64,000 nt of DNA from G965205725 sp965205725 (GTDB lineage Bacteria > Pseudomonadota > Gammaproteobacteria > Pseudomonadales > Halieaceae), in contig OZ242189.1 of the NCBI GenBank assembly GCA_965205725.1, positions 124,001-188,000 on the forward strand. The letters run 5' to 3'. Positions 43,384-52,145 of the stretch are shown here, in pieces. Numbering within the stretch: the first letter of the stretch is position 1; the number at the start of each line of letters is the position of its first letter. Both the position numbers and the translations under genes were made by a program. The notes under the pieces were generated by a model. It was not told where the DNA came from. It worked only from the letters and a program-made list of their open reading frames with translations, and did not search any database.

Positions 43384-43486
43384 AGCTCGAAATGATCAGG
43401 ACAGGGCCGCCCCGGAGGCATGATCGCCGTCGGCCCATAGCGTTGGCCTATAGATAGTTACCCGGCTGGCCGGGGGGTACAGCCTG

Positions 43487-43963
43487 CTAGGACGCGCTTT
43501 CCATGGCGTTCTGCAGATAGTTCTGGATGCCGACTTTGTCGACCAGCCCCAATTGAGTTTCCAGCCAGTCGATGTGCTCTTCTTCCGACTCCATGATGTT
43601 TTCAAACAGTTCCCGAGAGACGTAATCGCCCACCGACTCGCAATAGGCCACAGCCTCTTTCAGGTCGGCATGGGCGATCATTTCCAGCTTGAGATCGCAC
43701 TTGAGCATTTCTTCAGTATTTTCGCCGATCAGCAACTTGCCCAGGTCCTGCATATTGGGCAGCCCCTCCAGGAATAAGATGCGCTCGGTCAGGGCATCAG
43801 CGTGCTTCATTTCATCAATCGACTCATGGTACTCATGCTCGCCAAGCTCTTTCAGGCCCCAGTCTTTGTAGATTTTCGCGTGCAAAAAATACTGGTTGAT
43901 GGCTATAAGTTCGTTACCCAGAACTTTGTTGAGGTAGTCAATGACTTTGGGGTCGCCTTTCAT
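43487..43963 (-). CDS. bfr: Bacterioferritin
   Basis: Iron-storage protein with haem at the subunit interface. The 158-residue sequence MKGDPKVIDYLNKVLGNELIAINQYFLH contains the ferroxidase ligands in E-x-x-H pairs (HESIDEMKHAD, ESEEEHIDWLE) and the haem methionine in IDEMKHAD. A Fur-like box lies about 85-100 bases upstream, and the ferredoxin gene bfd lies upstream on the same strand. Confidence 0.95.
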   Translation of the reverse strand: MKGDPKVIDYLNKVLGNELIAINQYFLHAKIYKDWGLKELGEHEYHESIDEMKHADALTERILFLEGLPNMQDLGKLLIGENTEEMLKCDLKLEMIAHADLKEAVAYCESVGDYVSRELFENIMESEEEHIDWLETQLGLVDKVGIQNYLQNAMESAS

Positions 43964-44047
43964 AATCAGCCTCCGTTTTAGAAGCCGACAGTATCCACCT
44001 TGAAAAACTGTAAAGTCAAGCTAACTTATTGATTTTTAAGAATAAAT

Positions 44048-44066
44048 AAGAATGATAATCAGTGTG
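44048..44066 (-). promoter_or_regulatory. Fur-like box between bfd and bfr
   Basis: AATGATAATCA (44051-44061) matches the central eleven positions of the Fur consensus exactly. It lies in the 117-base gap in front of bfr. Confidence 0.65.
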
Positions 44067-44080
44067 ATTTGCAATTGCAA

Positions 44081-44287
44081 TCAACTTACGGCGTAGAACA
44101 GTTGCTCGTTGCCTGTGCCGTTGTCCAGCAGTGTCTCGCGCACGATTTCACGGGTGAGTATGCCGCACTTGCCACATTGGCTGGCAACGCCCAGACTGCT
44201 GCGAACATCGCGCAGCGAATTGGCGCCGTCTTCAACCGCAGCGCGAACCTGAGTGTCAGTAATTCCCTTGCAAAGACAGACGTACAT
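44081..44287 (-). CDS. bfd: Bacterioferritin-associated ferredoxin
   Basis: A 68-residue 2Fe-2S protein that reduces and mobilises iron from Bfr. The cluster cysteines are in MYVCLCKGIT and SQCGKCG (C4, C6, C38, C41). Start at 44287 without an obvious ribosome-binding site. A Fur-like box lies 50-70 bases upstream, in keeping with induction at low iron. Confidence 0.93.
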   Translation of the reverse strand: MYVCLCKGITDTQVRAAVEDGANSLRDVRSSLGVASQCGKCGILTREIVRETLLDNGTGNEQLFYAVS

Positions 44288-44336
44288 AGGGCTGTTGACC
44301 CGTTTGGGTTATTGTGACGGTAAAGTTAATAAAAAT

Positions 44337-44355
44337 GAGAATGATTGTCAATAAG
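44337..44355 (-). promoter_or_regulatory. Fur-like box upstream of bfd
   Basis: GAGAATGATTGTCA (44337-44350) agrees with the Fur consensus at 11 of 14 positions, and the whole 19-mer at about 13. Confidence 0.55.
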
Positions 44356-44471
44356 ATTTGCGTACTTTGCCCATTGGCGCTGAAGGCGCTGAAAAAATGC
44401 CACAAGCAAAGGGCGGGAATCCTTGTGGACATCCGGTATAATGCGCCGTTTCGAGACTTTGGTGATCTTTA

Positions 44472-45734
44472 ATGCTGATGGACGTGGAAAAATATATGCG
44501 AGAGGTGGGCGCGCGAGCACGGCACGCATCGCACGCAGTTGCGCGTTCTTCGACGGCGGTACGCAACCGCGCCCTGCTGGAAATCAGCGATGCGCTGGTT
44601 GCATCTGCCGGGCAGCTCATTACAGCCAATGACAAAGATTTGCAGCGAGGCCGCGATAGCGGACTGACAGACGCAATGCTGGACCGGCTTGAGCTGACCT
44701 CAGCGCGGGTTGCAGACATGCTGGAAGGCTTGTCTCAGGTTACAGCGCTGGCAGACCCGGTCGGTCGTATTACAGATGTTAGTGCGATGCCCAGTGGTAT
44801 TCAGGTCGGCAGAATGCGGGTGCCTTTGGGCGTTATCGGTATCGTCTACGAGAGCCGTCCCAATGTGACGATTGAGGCAGCCAGCCTTTGCCTGAAGTCG
44901 GGAAATGCCACCATTCTTCGGGGTGGATCTGAGGCGATAGAGTCCAACCAGGCAATTGCCCGGTGCATCGTTCAGGGTATAGAGGCTTCAGGTCTGCCTG
45001 CGGCCGCTGTGCAAGTCGTTGAAACAACTGACCGAGCCGCTGTGGCTGAGCTCATTACCATGCCTGAGTATGTCGATGTCATTGTGCCCCGTGGTGGCAA
45101 GGGTCTCATTGAGCGAATTAGTAAAGAGGCGCGGGTGCCGGTGATCAAGCATCTCGACGGTGTCTGTCATGTTTATCTCGATGCCGCTGCTGACGCGAGC
45201 AAGGCTGTCCCGATTGCAGTCAATGCGAAAACCCAGCGCTACGGAACCTGCAATACCATGGAAACACTGCTGGTGCATGGGCAGCGCGCTACAGAATTGC
45301 TGCCGCTCATCGCCGGGCATCTGCGTGAGGCGGGCGTAGAGATGCGCGGTTGTGAAAAAGCGTGCAGTATTCTTGAGGATGCGGTTGCCGCAGATGAGAC
45401 AGATTGGCATGCTGAATATCTGGCGCCTATTCTTTCGATACGGGTTGTTGGTAATCTGGATGAGGCGATAGCACACATTAATGGCTACAGTTCTCAACAT
45501 ACTGACGCGATTGTTAGCGAGGATCACAGCGCCAATATGCGATTTTTGCGCGAGATTGATTCCAGTTCGGTATTGATCAATGCATCCACGAGATTTGCCG
45601 ACGGCTTTGAATATGGGCTCGGTGCCGAGATCGGCATTTCTACTGACAAGCTTCACGCGCGGGGCCCGGTAGGTTTAGAGGGGCTGACTTCGCAGAAATA
45701 TGTTGTGTTTGGTGACGGACATATTCGCCAGTGA
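44472..45734 (+). CDS. proA: Gamma-glutamyl phosphate reductase
   Basis: Second step of proline synthesis, using the product of ProB (encoded at 13272). The 420-residue aldehyde-dehydrogenase fold shows GVIGIVYESRPNVT, LRGGSEAIESN, VIVPRGGKGLIE and the catalytic cysteine in RYGTCNTMETLLVH. It leads a long run of genes with overlapping or nearly touching ends; nadD starts on its stop codon. Confidence 0.95.
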   Translation: MLMDVEKYMREVGARARHASHAVARSSTAVRNRALLEISDALVASAGQLITANDKDLQRGRDSGLTDAMLDRLELTSARVADMLEGLSQVTALADPVGRITDVSAMPSGIQVGRMRVPLGVIGIVYESRPNVTIEAASLCLKSGNATILRGGSEAIESNQAIARCIVQGIEASGLPAAAVQVVETTDRAAVAELITMPEYVDVIVPRGGKGLIERISKEARVPVIKHLDGVCHVYLDAAADASKAVPIAVNAKTQRYGTCNTMETLLVHGQRATELLPLIAGHLREAGVEMRGCEKACSILEDAVAADETDWHAEYLAPILSIRVVGNLDEAIAHINGYSSQHTDAIVSEDHSANMRFLREIDSSSVLINASTRFADGFEYGLGAEIGISTDKLHARGPVGLEGLTSQKYVVFGDGHIRQ

Positions 45735-46399
45735 AGCAGGCTCCTGTCGGTGTTTTTGGCGGTACTTTTAATCCGATTCATTATGGTCACCTGCGCTCTG
45801 CGCAGGAGTTGCGCGCCCGGCTGGGTCTCGCTGAAGTGCGAATGATGCTATCGGCCCAGCCACCGCACCGCGAAGTGCCACAACTGGATGCTGCGCAACG
45901 GGCAAGGCTGGTTCATTTGGCGCTACAAAATGAAGCAGGCATGGTGTGTGATGAACGTGAACTGAAGCGCTCGGGGCCCTCATACACGATTGATAGCTTG
46001 TCAGAGATCCGACGGGAACTTGGCCCGAGTCGCAGCATCGTGCTGGCAATGGGCATAGACGTACTGAATAAGCTGAATAACTGGCATCGCTGGCGTGAGA
46101 TTATCGACTTCGCGCATATTGTGGCGCTGGATCGCCCCGGCTGTGAACTGTCGCAAGAGGGCGCCGTATCAGAATGGCTGCGGCAGTACCAAACAGGCTC
46201 CGCCGAGATTTTGGTTGACACGCCTGCGGGTTGCGTTATGCGTGTTAAGTTGCAGCCCCATGATATTTCGGCAACGCACATTCGCGAGAAGTTATCTCAG
46301 GGCCGGTCGGTTCGAGATGCGGTTCCCACTGTGGTGTGGCAGGAAATTGAAAAACAAAATATGTATGGTCAATCAATGAGTGAGACACGAGGAGACTGA
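45731..46399 (+). CDS. nadD: Nicotinate-nucleotide adenylyltransferase
   Basis: Makes deamido-NAD from nicotinate mononucleotide. The nucleotidyltransferase signature is GVFGGTFNPIHYGHLRSA, and the C-terminal block is ISATHIREKLSQGRSV. GTG start at 45731 overlaps the proA stop. 222 residues, normal. Confidence 0.94.
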   Translation: MKQAPVGVFGGTFNPIHYGHLRSAQELRARLGLAEVRMMLSAQPPHREVPQLDAAQRARLVHLALQNEAGMVCDERELKRSGPSYTIDSLSEIRRELGPSRSIVLAMGIDVLNKLNNWHRWREIIDFAHIVALDRPGCELSQEGAVSEWLRQYQTGSAEILVDTPAGCVMRVKLQPHDISATHIREKLSQGRSVRDAVPTVVWQEIEKQNMYGQSMSETRGD

Positions 46400-46410
46400 A
46401 CCCTGTCGCT

Positions 46411-46752
46411 ATGGAGTCTGCTGAACTCAACCAGGTACTGATCGATGCACTGGACGATCTAAAAGGCAACAATGTCGTGAGTCTCGATGTGCGAGAACTG
46501 ACAGATGTCATGGATTATCTTATTGTTGCCAGTGGAACATCGAACAGGCATGTGAAAGCGCTGTCAGACAATATGACGGGGGCTGCCAAAGAGCGTGGTA
46601 TTCGTCCTTTGGGGGTTGAGGGTCAGAGTGGCTCAGAGTGGATTCTGGTGGATTTTGGTGATGTTGTGGCCCACGTCATGTTGCCTGCCACACGCGACTT
46701 TTATGATCTTGAGCGGCTGTGGGCGGCTCGGCCGACGGCTGTAGAAGAGTAG
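46411..46752 (+). CDS. rsfS: Ribosomal silencing factor RsfS
   Basis: Binds L14 and blocks subunit joining when nutrients are short. The 113-residue protein shows DVRELTDVMDYLIVASGTS and the C-terminal SGSEWILVDFGDVVAHVM typical of the family. Lies between nadD and rlmH in the conserved order. Confidence 0.94.
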   Translation: MESAELNQVLIDALDDLKGNNVVSLDVRELTDVMDYLIVASGTSNRHVKALSDNMTGAAKERGIRPLGVEGQSGSEWILVDFGDVVAHVMLPATRDFYDLERLWAARPTAVEE

Positions 46753-46758
46753 GCCGGG

Positions 46759-47229
46759 TTGCGGATCACCATCCTTGCAGTTGGCTCAAAAATGCCCGGC
46801 TGGGTGGAGCAGGGTTTTGCTGAATATCACAAAAGATTTCACCGCGAAGTCAATTTGAGCTTGCGTGAGATTCCTCTGGCAGCTCGCGGCAAGGACAATC
46901 ACCCAGAGCAATATATGCTGCGCGAAGCCGCTGCTATTCGCCAGGCGCTGCCTGAACGAGACCGGCTGATTGCCCTCGATGTGCGCGGCGAGAGCTGGAG
47001 TACTGAGCAATTGGCTCAACAGTTGAGCCGTTGGCAGATGGATGGCGACAATATCAGCCTGCTGCTCGGTGGCCCGGATGGTATACACCCCGGCTTGTTG
47101 CAGGAAGCTGATTTACGCTGGTCCCTGTCGCCACTCACCCTGCCACATCCTCTGGTGAGGGTCGTGCTGGTGGAACAGTTGTACAGAGCTTGGACAATCA
47201 ATGCCAGGCACCCGTATCATCGCCAGTAA
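46759..47229 (+). CDS. rlmH: 23S rRNA pseudouridine-1915 N3-methyltransferase
   Basis: A small SPOUT methyltransferase. The 156-residue protein has the knot residues LLLGGPDGIHP and LSPLTLPHPLVRVVLVEQLYRAW with the C-terminal HPYHR that binds RNA. TTG start at 46759 (six bases after the rsfS stop). Confidence 0.95.
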   Translation: MRITILAVGSKMPGWVEQGFAEYHKRFHREVNLSLREIPLAARGKDNHPEQYMLREAAAIRQALPERDRLIALDVRGESWSTEQLAQQLSRWQMDGDNISLLLGGPDGIHPGLLQEADLRWSLSPLTLPHPLVRVVLVEQLYRAWTINARHPYHRQ

Positions 47230-47230
47230 A

Positions 47231-49078
47231 ATGTCACAGCGAATAGCGCTCAAAGATCCCTATCTCGAATCCCGAATATTCGGCGTCCGCACTGTGCTTG
47301 TCATGCTGTTGGTTTTGATGCTGTTGGTGGTATTGCTTGCGCGCTACTTCTCCCTGCAAGTGAGTCAGTATGAGATCTACCGCACCGAGTCCGACAGAAA
47401 TCGCATACAGTTGCAGCCTCTGCCGCCGAAACGCGGGTTAATCTACGACCGCAATGGTATTTTGCTGGCGGAAAATCGGCCGAGCTATGTTCTCTCGGTT
47501 GTCATAGAGCGCGTCTCGAATCTGGAGGCGACCCTCGCAGCGCTGCAAGAGCTGTTGCCGGTATCAACGAGTGACCTGGAAAAATTCGAGCAGCGGTCCA
47601 AACAGCGTCGGCCCTACGATGCGGTGCCGTTGCGCTTTCGTTTGAGTGAAGACGAGCGCGCAACCCTGGCGGTTAACCGTTTCCAGTTGCCAGGTGTGAT
47701 TGTCGACGCGCAACTCGTGCGACACTACCAGTATGCAGAGCTGTTTTCTCACGCGCTGGGCTATGTTGGGCGAATCAATGAAGCAGAGCAGTCGCGCATT
47801 GACGAGGTGGGCTATCGAGGTACCAACCATATTGGGAAAATCGGCCTGGAGATGCACTACGAAGACCTTCTACACGGCCAGGTTGGATACCAGAACGTTG
47901 AAACCAACGCCCTTGGGCGAGTGTTGCGGGTGCTCGAACGGACTCAGCCCGAGCCTGGCGCAGATTTAACTCTGTCGCTCGATATGCGTGTGCAGCAGGC
48001 CGCATACGAGGCGCTCGCGGGTCGGCGCGGGGCTGTGGTTGCGATGAACCCCTTTACAGGTGGCGTGCTGGCGCTGGTGAGTACGCCGGGTTTCGATACC
48101 AATTTATTTGTGAATGGGGTGAGCTTAAAAGATTACGGCGCTCTGCGCGACTCGCGTGACTTGCCCCTGTTTAATCGAGCCGTTCAGGGGCAGTACCCCC
48201 CGGGTTCTACGGTGAAGCCTATTTTTGGCCTGGCAGGGCTCAGCACAGGAACCATTACAGTTGCTTCAACCGTGAAAGACCCCGGCTGGTATATTTTACC
48301 AGGAGAGGAGCGGCGCTTCCGCGACTGGACTTTGCGAGTTCGCGGTACTGGGCATGGGCAGCGGGTGAACCTGCATCAGGCGATTGAGGAGTCCTGCGAT
48401 GTTTATTTTTACGATTTAGCTCATCGTATGGGCGTAGACAGCTTGCATGATTTTTCCGCACCCTTTGGTTTGGGCGTGGCAACAGGTGTTGATACAACAC
48501 ATGAGCGCAGCGGTATTCTTCCATCTCGAAAGTGGAAAAGGCAGGCTCGTGGACAGGTCTGGTTTCCGGGAGAGACTTTGAATGTGGGTATTGGTCAGGG
48601 CCATATGCTCGCTACGCCTGTACAGCTTGCCCTGGCGACTTCAGTTGTTGCCAACCGGGGGCTGAGGTTTCAGCCGCGACTGCTTAGCCATGTCAATGGA
48701 GAAGCCCGGCCCGCAGCAGCGGTTGGGCTGGTTGAGGCAGACGATGACGACTGGGCAGTTATTCATGCTGCAATGAAGGCTGTTTTTCATGGTGAGCGCG
48801 GTTCGGCCCGCAGCAGTGCACGCAAAGCGCAATATGTCATGGCGGGGAAGAGCGGTACAGCTCAGGTAGTAGGTATCGCTCAGGACGAGGAATATGACGA
48901 AAAGGAAACTGCGGAGCGCCATCGCGATCACGGTTTATTCATTGCTTTCGCTCCCTATGATGAGCCGACTATCGCTGTTGCGGTTGTGGTCGAAAATGGC
49001 GGCGGGGGTAGTAAGGTGGCAGCGCCAATTGCGCGTAAAGTGATGGACAGCTACCTAGTGGAGGCAGAGCGGGGATGA
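47231..49078 (+). CDS. mrdA: Penicillin-binding protein 2 (peptidoglycan transpeptidase)
   Basis: Cross-links peptidoglycan during side-wall elongation. The start is ATG 47231 (MSQRIALKDPYLESRIFGVR); an upstream frame overlaps rlmH. One N-terminal membrane helix (VLVMLLVLMLLVVLLARYF) is followed by the dimerisation domain and the transpeptidase domain with PPGSTVKPIFG (SxxK serine), ESCDVYF (SxD), and MAGKSGTAQV (KSGT). 615 residues. Followed by its partner rodA with a 4-base overlap. Confidence 0.95.
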   Translation: MSQRIALKDPYLESRIFGVRTVLVMLLVLMLLVVLLARYFSLQVSQYEIYRTESDRNRIQLQPLPPKRGLIYDRNGILLAENRPSYVLSVVIERVSNLEATLAALQELLPVSTSDLEKFEQRSKQRRPYDAVPLRFRLSEDERATLAVNRFQLPGVIVDAQLVRHYQYAELFSHALGYVGRINEAEQSRIDEVGYRGTNHIGKIGLEMHYEDLLHGQVGYQNVETNALGRVLRVLERTQPEPGADLTLSLDMRVQQAAYEALAGRRGAVVAMNPFTGGVLALVSTPGFDTNLFVNGVSLKDYGALRDSRDLPLFNRAVQGQYPPGSTVKPIFGLAGLSTGTITVASTVKDPGWYILPGEERRFRDWTLRVRGTGHGQRVNLHQAIEESCDVYFYDLAHRMGVDSLHDFSAPFGLGVATGVDTTHERSGILPSRKWKRQARGQVWFPGETLNVGIGQGHMLATPVQLALATSVVANRGLRFQPRLLSHVNGEARPAAAVGLVEADDDDWAVIHAAMKAVFHGERGSARSSARKAQYVMAGKSGTAQVVGIAQDEEYDEKETAERHRDHGLFIAFAPYDEPTIAVAVVVENGGGGSKVAAPIARKVMDSYLVEAERG

Positions 49079-50214
49079 GCTATTATGTACGTCAAATGCC
49101 AGAGGCTTCATCCGACCTGGCGGGCCACCCTGGTCTGTTTGAACGCTTCCATATCGACCGGCCATTGCTCGTGTTGCTGCTGCTGCTCACCGCTATTGGG
49201 CTGACTGTGCTCTATAGTGCCAGCGGGCAGCAACTCGACGCAGTCACGCGGCAGTTGCGGTACTTTGTACTGGCTTATATTGTGATGTTTGCAGCCGCTC
49301 AAATTAACCTGCAGCGCTTGCAGCGGTGGATTCCGCTCGCCTATGTGTTAGGTGTGGGTTTGCTCCTGGCGGTTACTTTCTTTGGCACTGATGCTAAAGG
49401 GGCTCAGCGCTGGCTGGCACTGCCAGGGCTTCGCTTTCAGCCCTCCGAGACTATGAAATTGCTGGTGCCCCTGACCATGGCCTGGTTTTTGGCTTCGAGA
49501 GCCTTGCCGCCCAGGTTTTACTGCATTGTGTTAAGCCTGATTTTGATAGGTTTGCCAACAGGCCTGATTATATTGCAGCCCGATTTGGGTACGGCACTTT
49601 TGATTATGAGCTCGGGATTGTTTGTTCTCTTTATGTCCGGCATTGGTTGGCGCTATATTTTCGGAGCAATCCTTATGTCCATAGCCGCAGCCTGGCCCGC
49701 GTGGGTTTATTTGCTGCGTGATTATCAGCGCCAGCGCATTCTTACATTCTTAAATCCGGAGCGAGACAAGTTGGGAGCGGGGTGGAATATTATTCAGTCG
49801 AAAACTGCAATTGGGTCGGGCGGCTGGAGCGGCAAAGGCTGGCTCAAAGGGACTCAGTCGCAGTTGGATTTTCTGCCGGAAAGCCACACCGATTTTATTA
49901 TCGCAGTGCTTGCGGAAGAGTTTGGATTGCGCGGTGTTTTGTTATTGTTGTCGATATATCTGCTTATTTTTCTGCGTGGCTTCTGGATAAGTCTGCATGC
50001 ACAAGACAGATTCGCCAGATTATTGGCCAGCAGTCTTACGCTCACATTCTTTGTCTATGTGTTTGTTAACATGGGAATGGTGTCTGGCCTGTTGCCCGTG
50101 GTTGGAGTGCCACTGCCATTGGTGAGTGCTGGTGGAACTTCAGTCGTCACTCTTATGGCAGGCTTTGGTGTGTTAATGGCGATCAGCACAGAAAGACCAT
50201 GGGTTGCACAGTAG
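49075..50214 (+). CDS. rodA: Rod-shape SEDS glycosyltransferase RodA
   Basis: The polymerase partner of PBP2 in the elongasome. A 379-residue multi-helix membrane protein with the SEDS features GAQRWLALPGLRFQPSE, LQPDLGTALLI, GAGWNIIQSKTAIGSGG, FLPESHTDFIIAVLAEEFG, and the C-terminal PLPLVSAGGTS. ATGA overlap with mrdA. mrdB is the equivalent name. Confidence 0.95.
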   Translation: MSYYVRQMPEASSDLAGHPGLFERFHIDRPLLVLLLLLTAIGLTVLYSASGQQLDAVTRQLRYFVLAYIVMFAAAQINLQRLQRWIPLAYVLGVGLLLAVTFFGTDAKGAQRWLALPGLRFQPSETMKLLVPLTMAWFLASRALPPRFYCIVLSLILIGLPTGLIILQPDLGTALLIMSSGLFVLFMSGIGWRYIFGAILMSIAAAWPAWVYLLRDYQRQRILTFLNPERDKLGAGWNIIQSKTAIGSGGWSGKGWLKGTQSQLDFLPESHTDFIIAVLAEEFGLRGVLLLLSIYLLIFLRGFWISLHAQDRFARLLASSLTLTFFVYVFVNMGMVSGLLPVVGVPLPLVSAGGTSVVTLMAGFGVLMAISTERPWVAQ

Positions 50215-50237
50215 TGGGTGCAGAGGAAGGCGTATCA

Positions 50238-51254
50238 ATGGACTGGTCGGGAGTAAAAGAATCTGTGTTGAGGTTTCTGGTCAGTGTCTGGCCGGCCGCC
50301 CTATGCCTGATGATCGCTGCTCCAGCCGCTTATGCAGGAAGCTATGCCGACAATCCACTGGCTCAGGCTTTGGTGGACGAGCTGGTGGCTGATGAGGGTA
50401 TCTTGAGGGAGGAGCTGGAGGACTTAATCAGAGTTGCCGAGCGCAAAGACTCCATCTTAAAGGCAATCTCCCGCCCCGCCGAAAAGACCAAGCCCTGGCA
50501 CGAATATCGCGATATTTTTGTCACCGAAACTCGCGCCGCTCAGGGGGCGTCATTTTATCGTCAGTACGCTGCCAGCTTGCACAGGGCTGAGCGAGAGTAC
50601 GGCGTACCCGCAGAAATTATTGTTGCCATTATTGGCGTAGAAACGCGCTACGGCCGCAACAAGGGTAGCTATCGTGTCCTGGATGCTTTGGCGACACTGG
50701 CGTTTGATTACCCGCAGCGCTCGGCCTTCTTTAGCCGTGAGTTGAAGCACTTTATTATGTTGAGTCGAGAGCAGGGCTTGCCCGCTGAGCGGTTGTTGGG
50801 TTCCTATGCGGGCGCGATGGGCTACGGCCAGTTTATGCCCAGTTCTTTTCGTAGCTACGCTGTTGATTTTGACGGTGATGGCACCGCCGATATATGGAAT
50901 AACCCCGTTGACGCAATGGGTAGCGTGGCCAATTATTTTCGTCAGCACGGGTGGTTAAGTGGCGAGCCTGTGGTGACTCGGGCAAGGGTCGAAGAGGGGT
51001 ATCGGACAGACTGGTTTAACGATGGACTGAAGCCCCGGCGAACAGTCGCAGACTTTTCCCGGGCGAACATTCTGGCGGCACAGTTATTGCCAGCCGATGC
51101 GCAGGCAACGGCGATGGAGTTTGCAGGTGCGCAAAATATTGAACACTGGATGGGGCTGCACAACTTCTATGTGATTACTCGCTATAACCACAGCGCTATG
51201 TACGCCATGAGTGTTTATCAGTTGAGCCAGGAAATCGAGTCCCGACTGCCCTGA
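50238..51254 (+). CDS. mltB: Lytic murein transglycosylase B
   Basis: Cleaves glycan strands to 1,6-anhydro ends. Start chosen at ATG 50238, preceded by AGAGGAAGG; the frame extends upstream into rodA. A signal peptide ends near residue 33 (MIAAPAAYA-G); there is no lipobox cysteine, unlike E. coli MltB. The catalytic glutamate is in GVETRYGRNKG, and YGQFMPSSF is the second active-site block. 338 residues. RlpA starts exactly at the stop. Confidence 0.9.
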   Translation: MDWSGVKESVLRFLVSVWPAALCLMIAAPAAYAGSYADNPLAQALVDELVADEGILREELEDLIRVAERKDSILKAISRPAEKTKPWHEYRDIFVTETRAAQGASFYRQYAASLHRAEREYGVPAEIIVAIIGVETRYGRNKGSYRVLDALATLAFDYPQRSAFFSRELKHFIMLSREQGLPAERLLGSYAGAMGYGQFMPSSFRSYAVDFDGDGTADIWNNPVDAMGSVANYFRQHGWLSGEPVVTRARVEEGYRTDWFNDGLKPRRTVADFSRANILAAQLLPADAQATAMEFAGAQNIEHWMGLHNFYVITRYNHSAMYAMSVYQLSQEIESRLP

Positions 51255-52060
51255 TGCCGGTATTTAGACTCATGGCCGTCGCAGTTGTGGCCTCCACTTT
51301 GGCGGTTGCCTGTAGTTCTCCTGTCAATATTGAAAGCCGCGATGGAAGGCCCCTCGGGCCATTGGCGCCAGCGGATGTCGTCGAGCCGGTTCCAGAGGCT
51401 GCACCCATTTTGGCTCGCGGCAACTTCAGCCCGTATATGGTTGCTGGCGTTGAGTATAGAGTGCTGGAGTCTGCCAAGGGATACCGGAGGCAGGGTATTG
51501 CCTCCTGGTATGGTAGTAAGTTCCACGGGCGTAAGACCGCAAACGGCGAAGTGTTTGATGCCTATGCCGCGAGCGCGGCACATCGCTCCCTGCCGCTACC
51601 GACCTATGTGCGAGTCACTAATTTGAATAATAGTCACAGCATGGTCGTCAAGGTTAATGATCGCGGCCCCTTCCACTCCCAGCGACTCATTGATCTGTCG
51701 TATGGTGCGGCAGTCAAGTTGGGTTTTATGACGCAAGGCACGGCCCTGGTCGAGGTGGTTGCCCTGGACGTGGCAGGCACTGAGGATCTGCGCGCAGATG
51801 AGAGTACCCGAAACTGGCAGCAGGATTACCGCTTTCTTCAAATGGGCTCTTTTCGCTCGCCCGATTCAGCACTTGCCCTGCAGACGCGCTTGAGCAGTGA
51901 CTATGCTCTGCATGTGTCTGTTGTGAAGGAGGTGGCTATCAAGGGGGACACCTACTATCGGGTACGCCTCGGTCCGGTTGATGATCGCCAGCAACTGCTT
52001 GGGTTGCAGGCGCAGCTATTGGCTGCTGGATACAGTAGCGCCAGGCTGGCCGCGGAATAA
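51254..52060 (+). CDS. rlpA: RlpA-like septal lipoprotein (double-psi barrel plus SPOR)
   Basis: Likely lipoprotein with the lipobox LAVAC (cysteine 20). The central DPBB domain (GIASWYGSKFHGRKTANGE, VKVNDRGPF, IDLSYGAA) is the lytic transglycosylase-like core that acts on denuded glycans in Pseudomonas, and the C-terminal SPOR domain (about residues 195-265) binds such glycans at the septum. Placed between mltB and dacA as in many gammaproteobacteria. Confidence 0.92.
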   Translation: MPVFRLMAVAVVASTLAVACSSPVNIESRDGRPLGPLAPADVVEPVPEAAPILARGNFSPYMVAGVEYRVLESAKGYRRQGIASWYGSKFHGRKTANGEVFDAYAASAAHRSLPLPTYVRVTNLNNSHSMVVKVNDRGPFHSQRLIDLSYGAAVKLGFMTQGTALVEVVALDVAGTEDLRADESTRNWQQDYRFLQMGSFRSPDSALALQTRLSSDYALHVSVVKEVAIKGDTYYRVRLGPVDDRQQLLGLQAQLLAAGYSSARLAAE

Positions 52061-52145
52061 CTGGAGCCTCTTCGAGGTGGGTTTTGGGATTGTACCGCTC
52101 ATGGGGTAACATGCCCGCCATCACTTTTTATCGTGTAGTCAGTCC

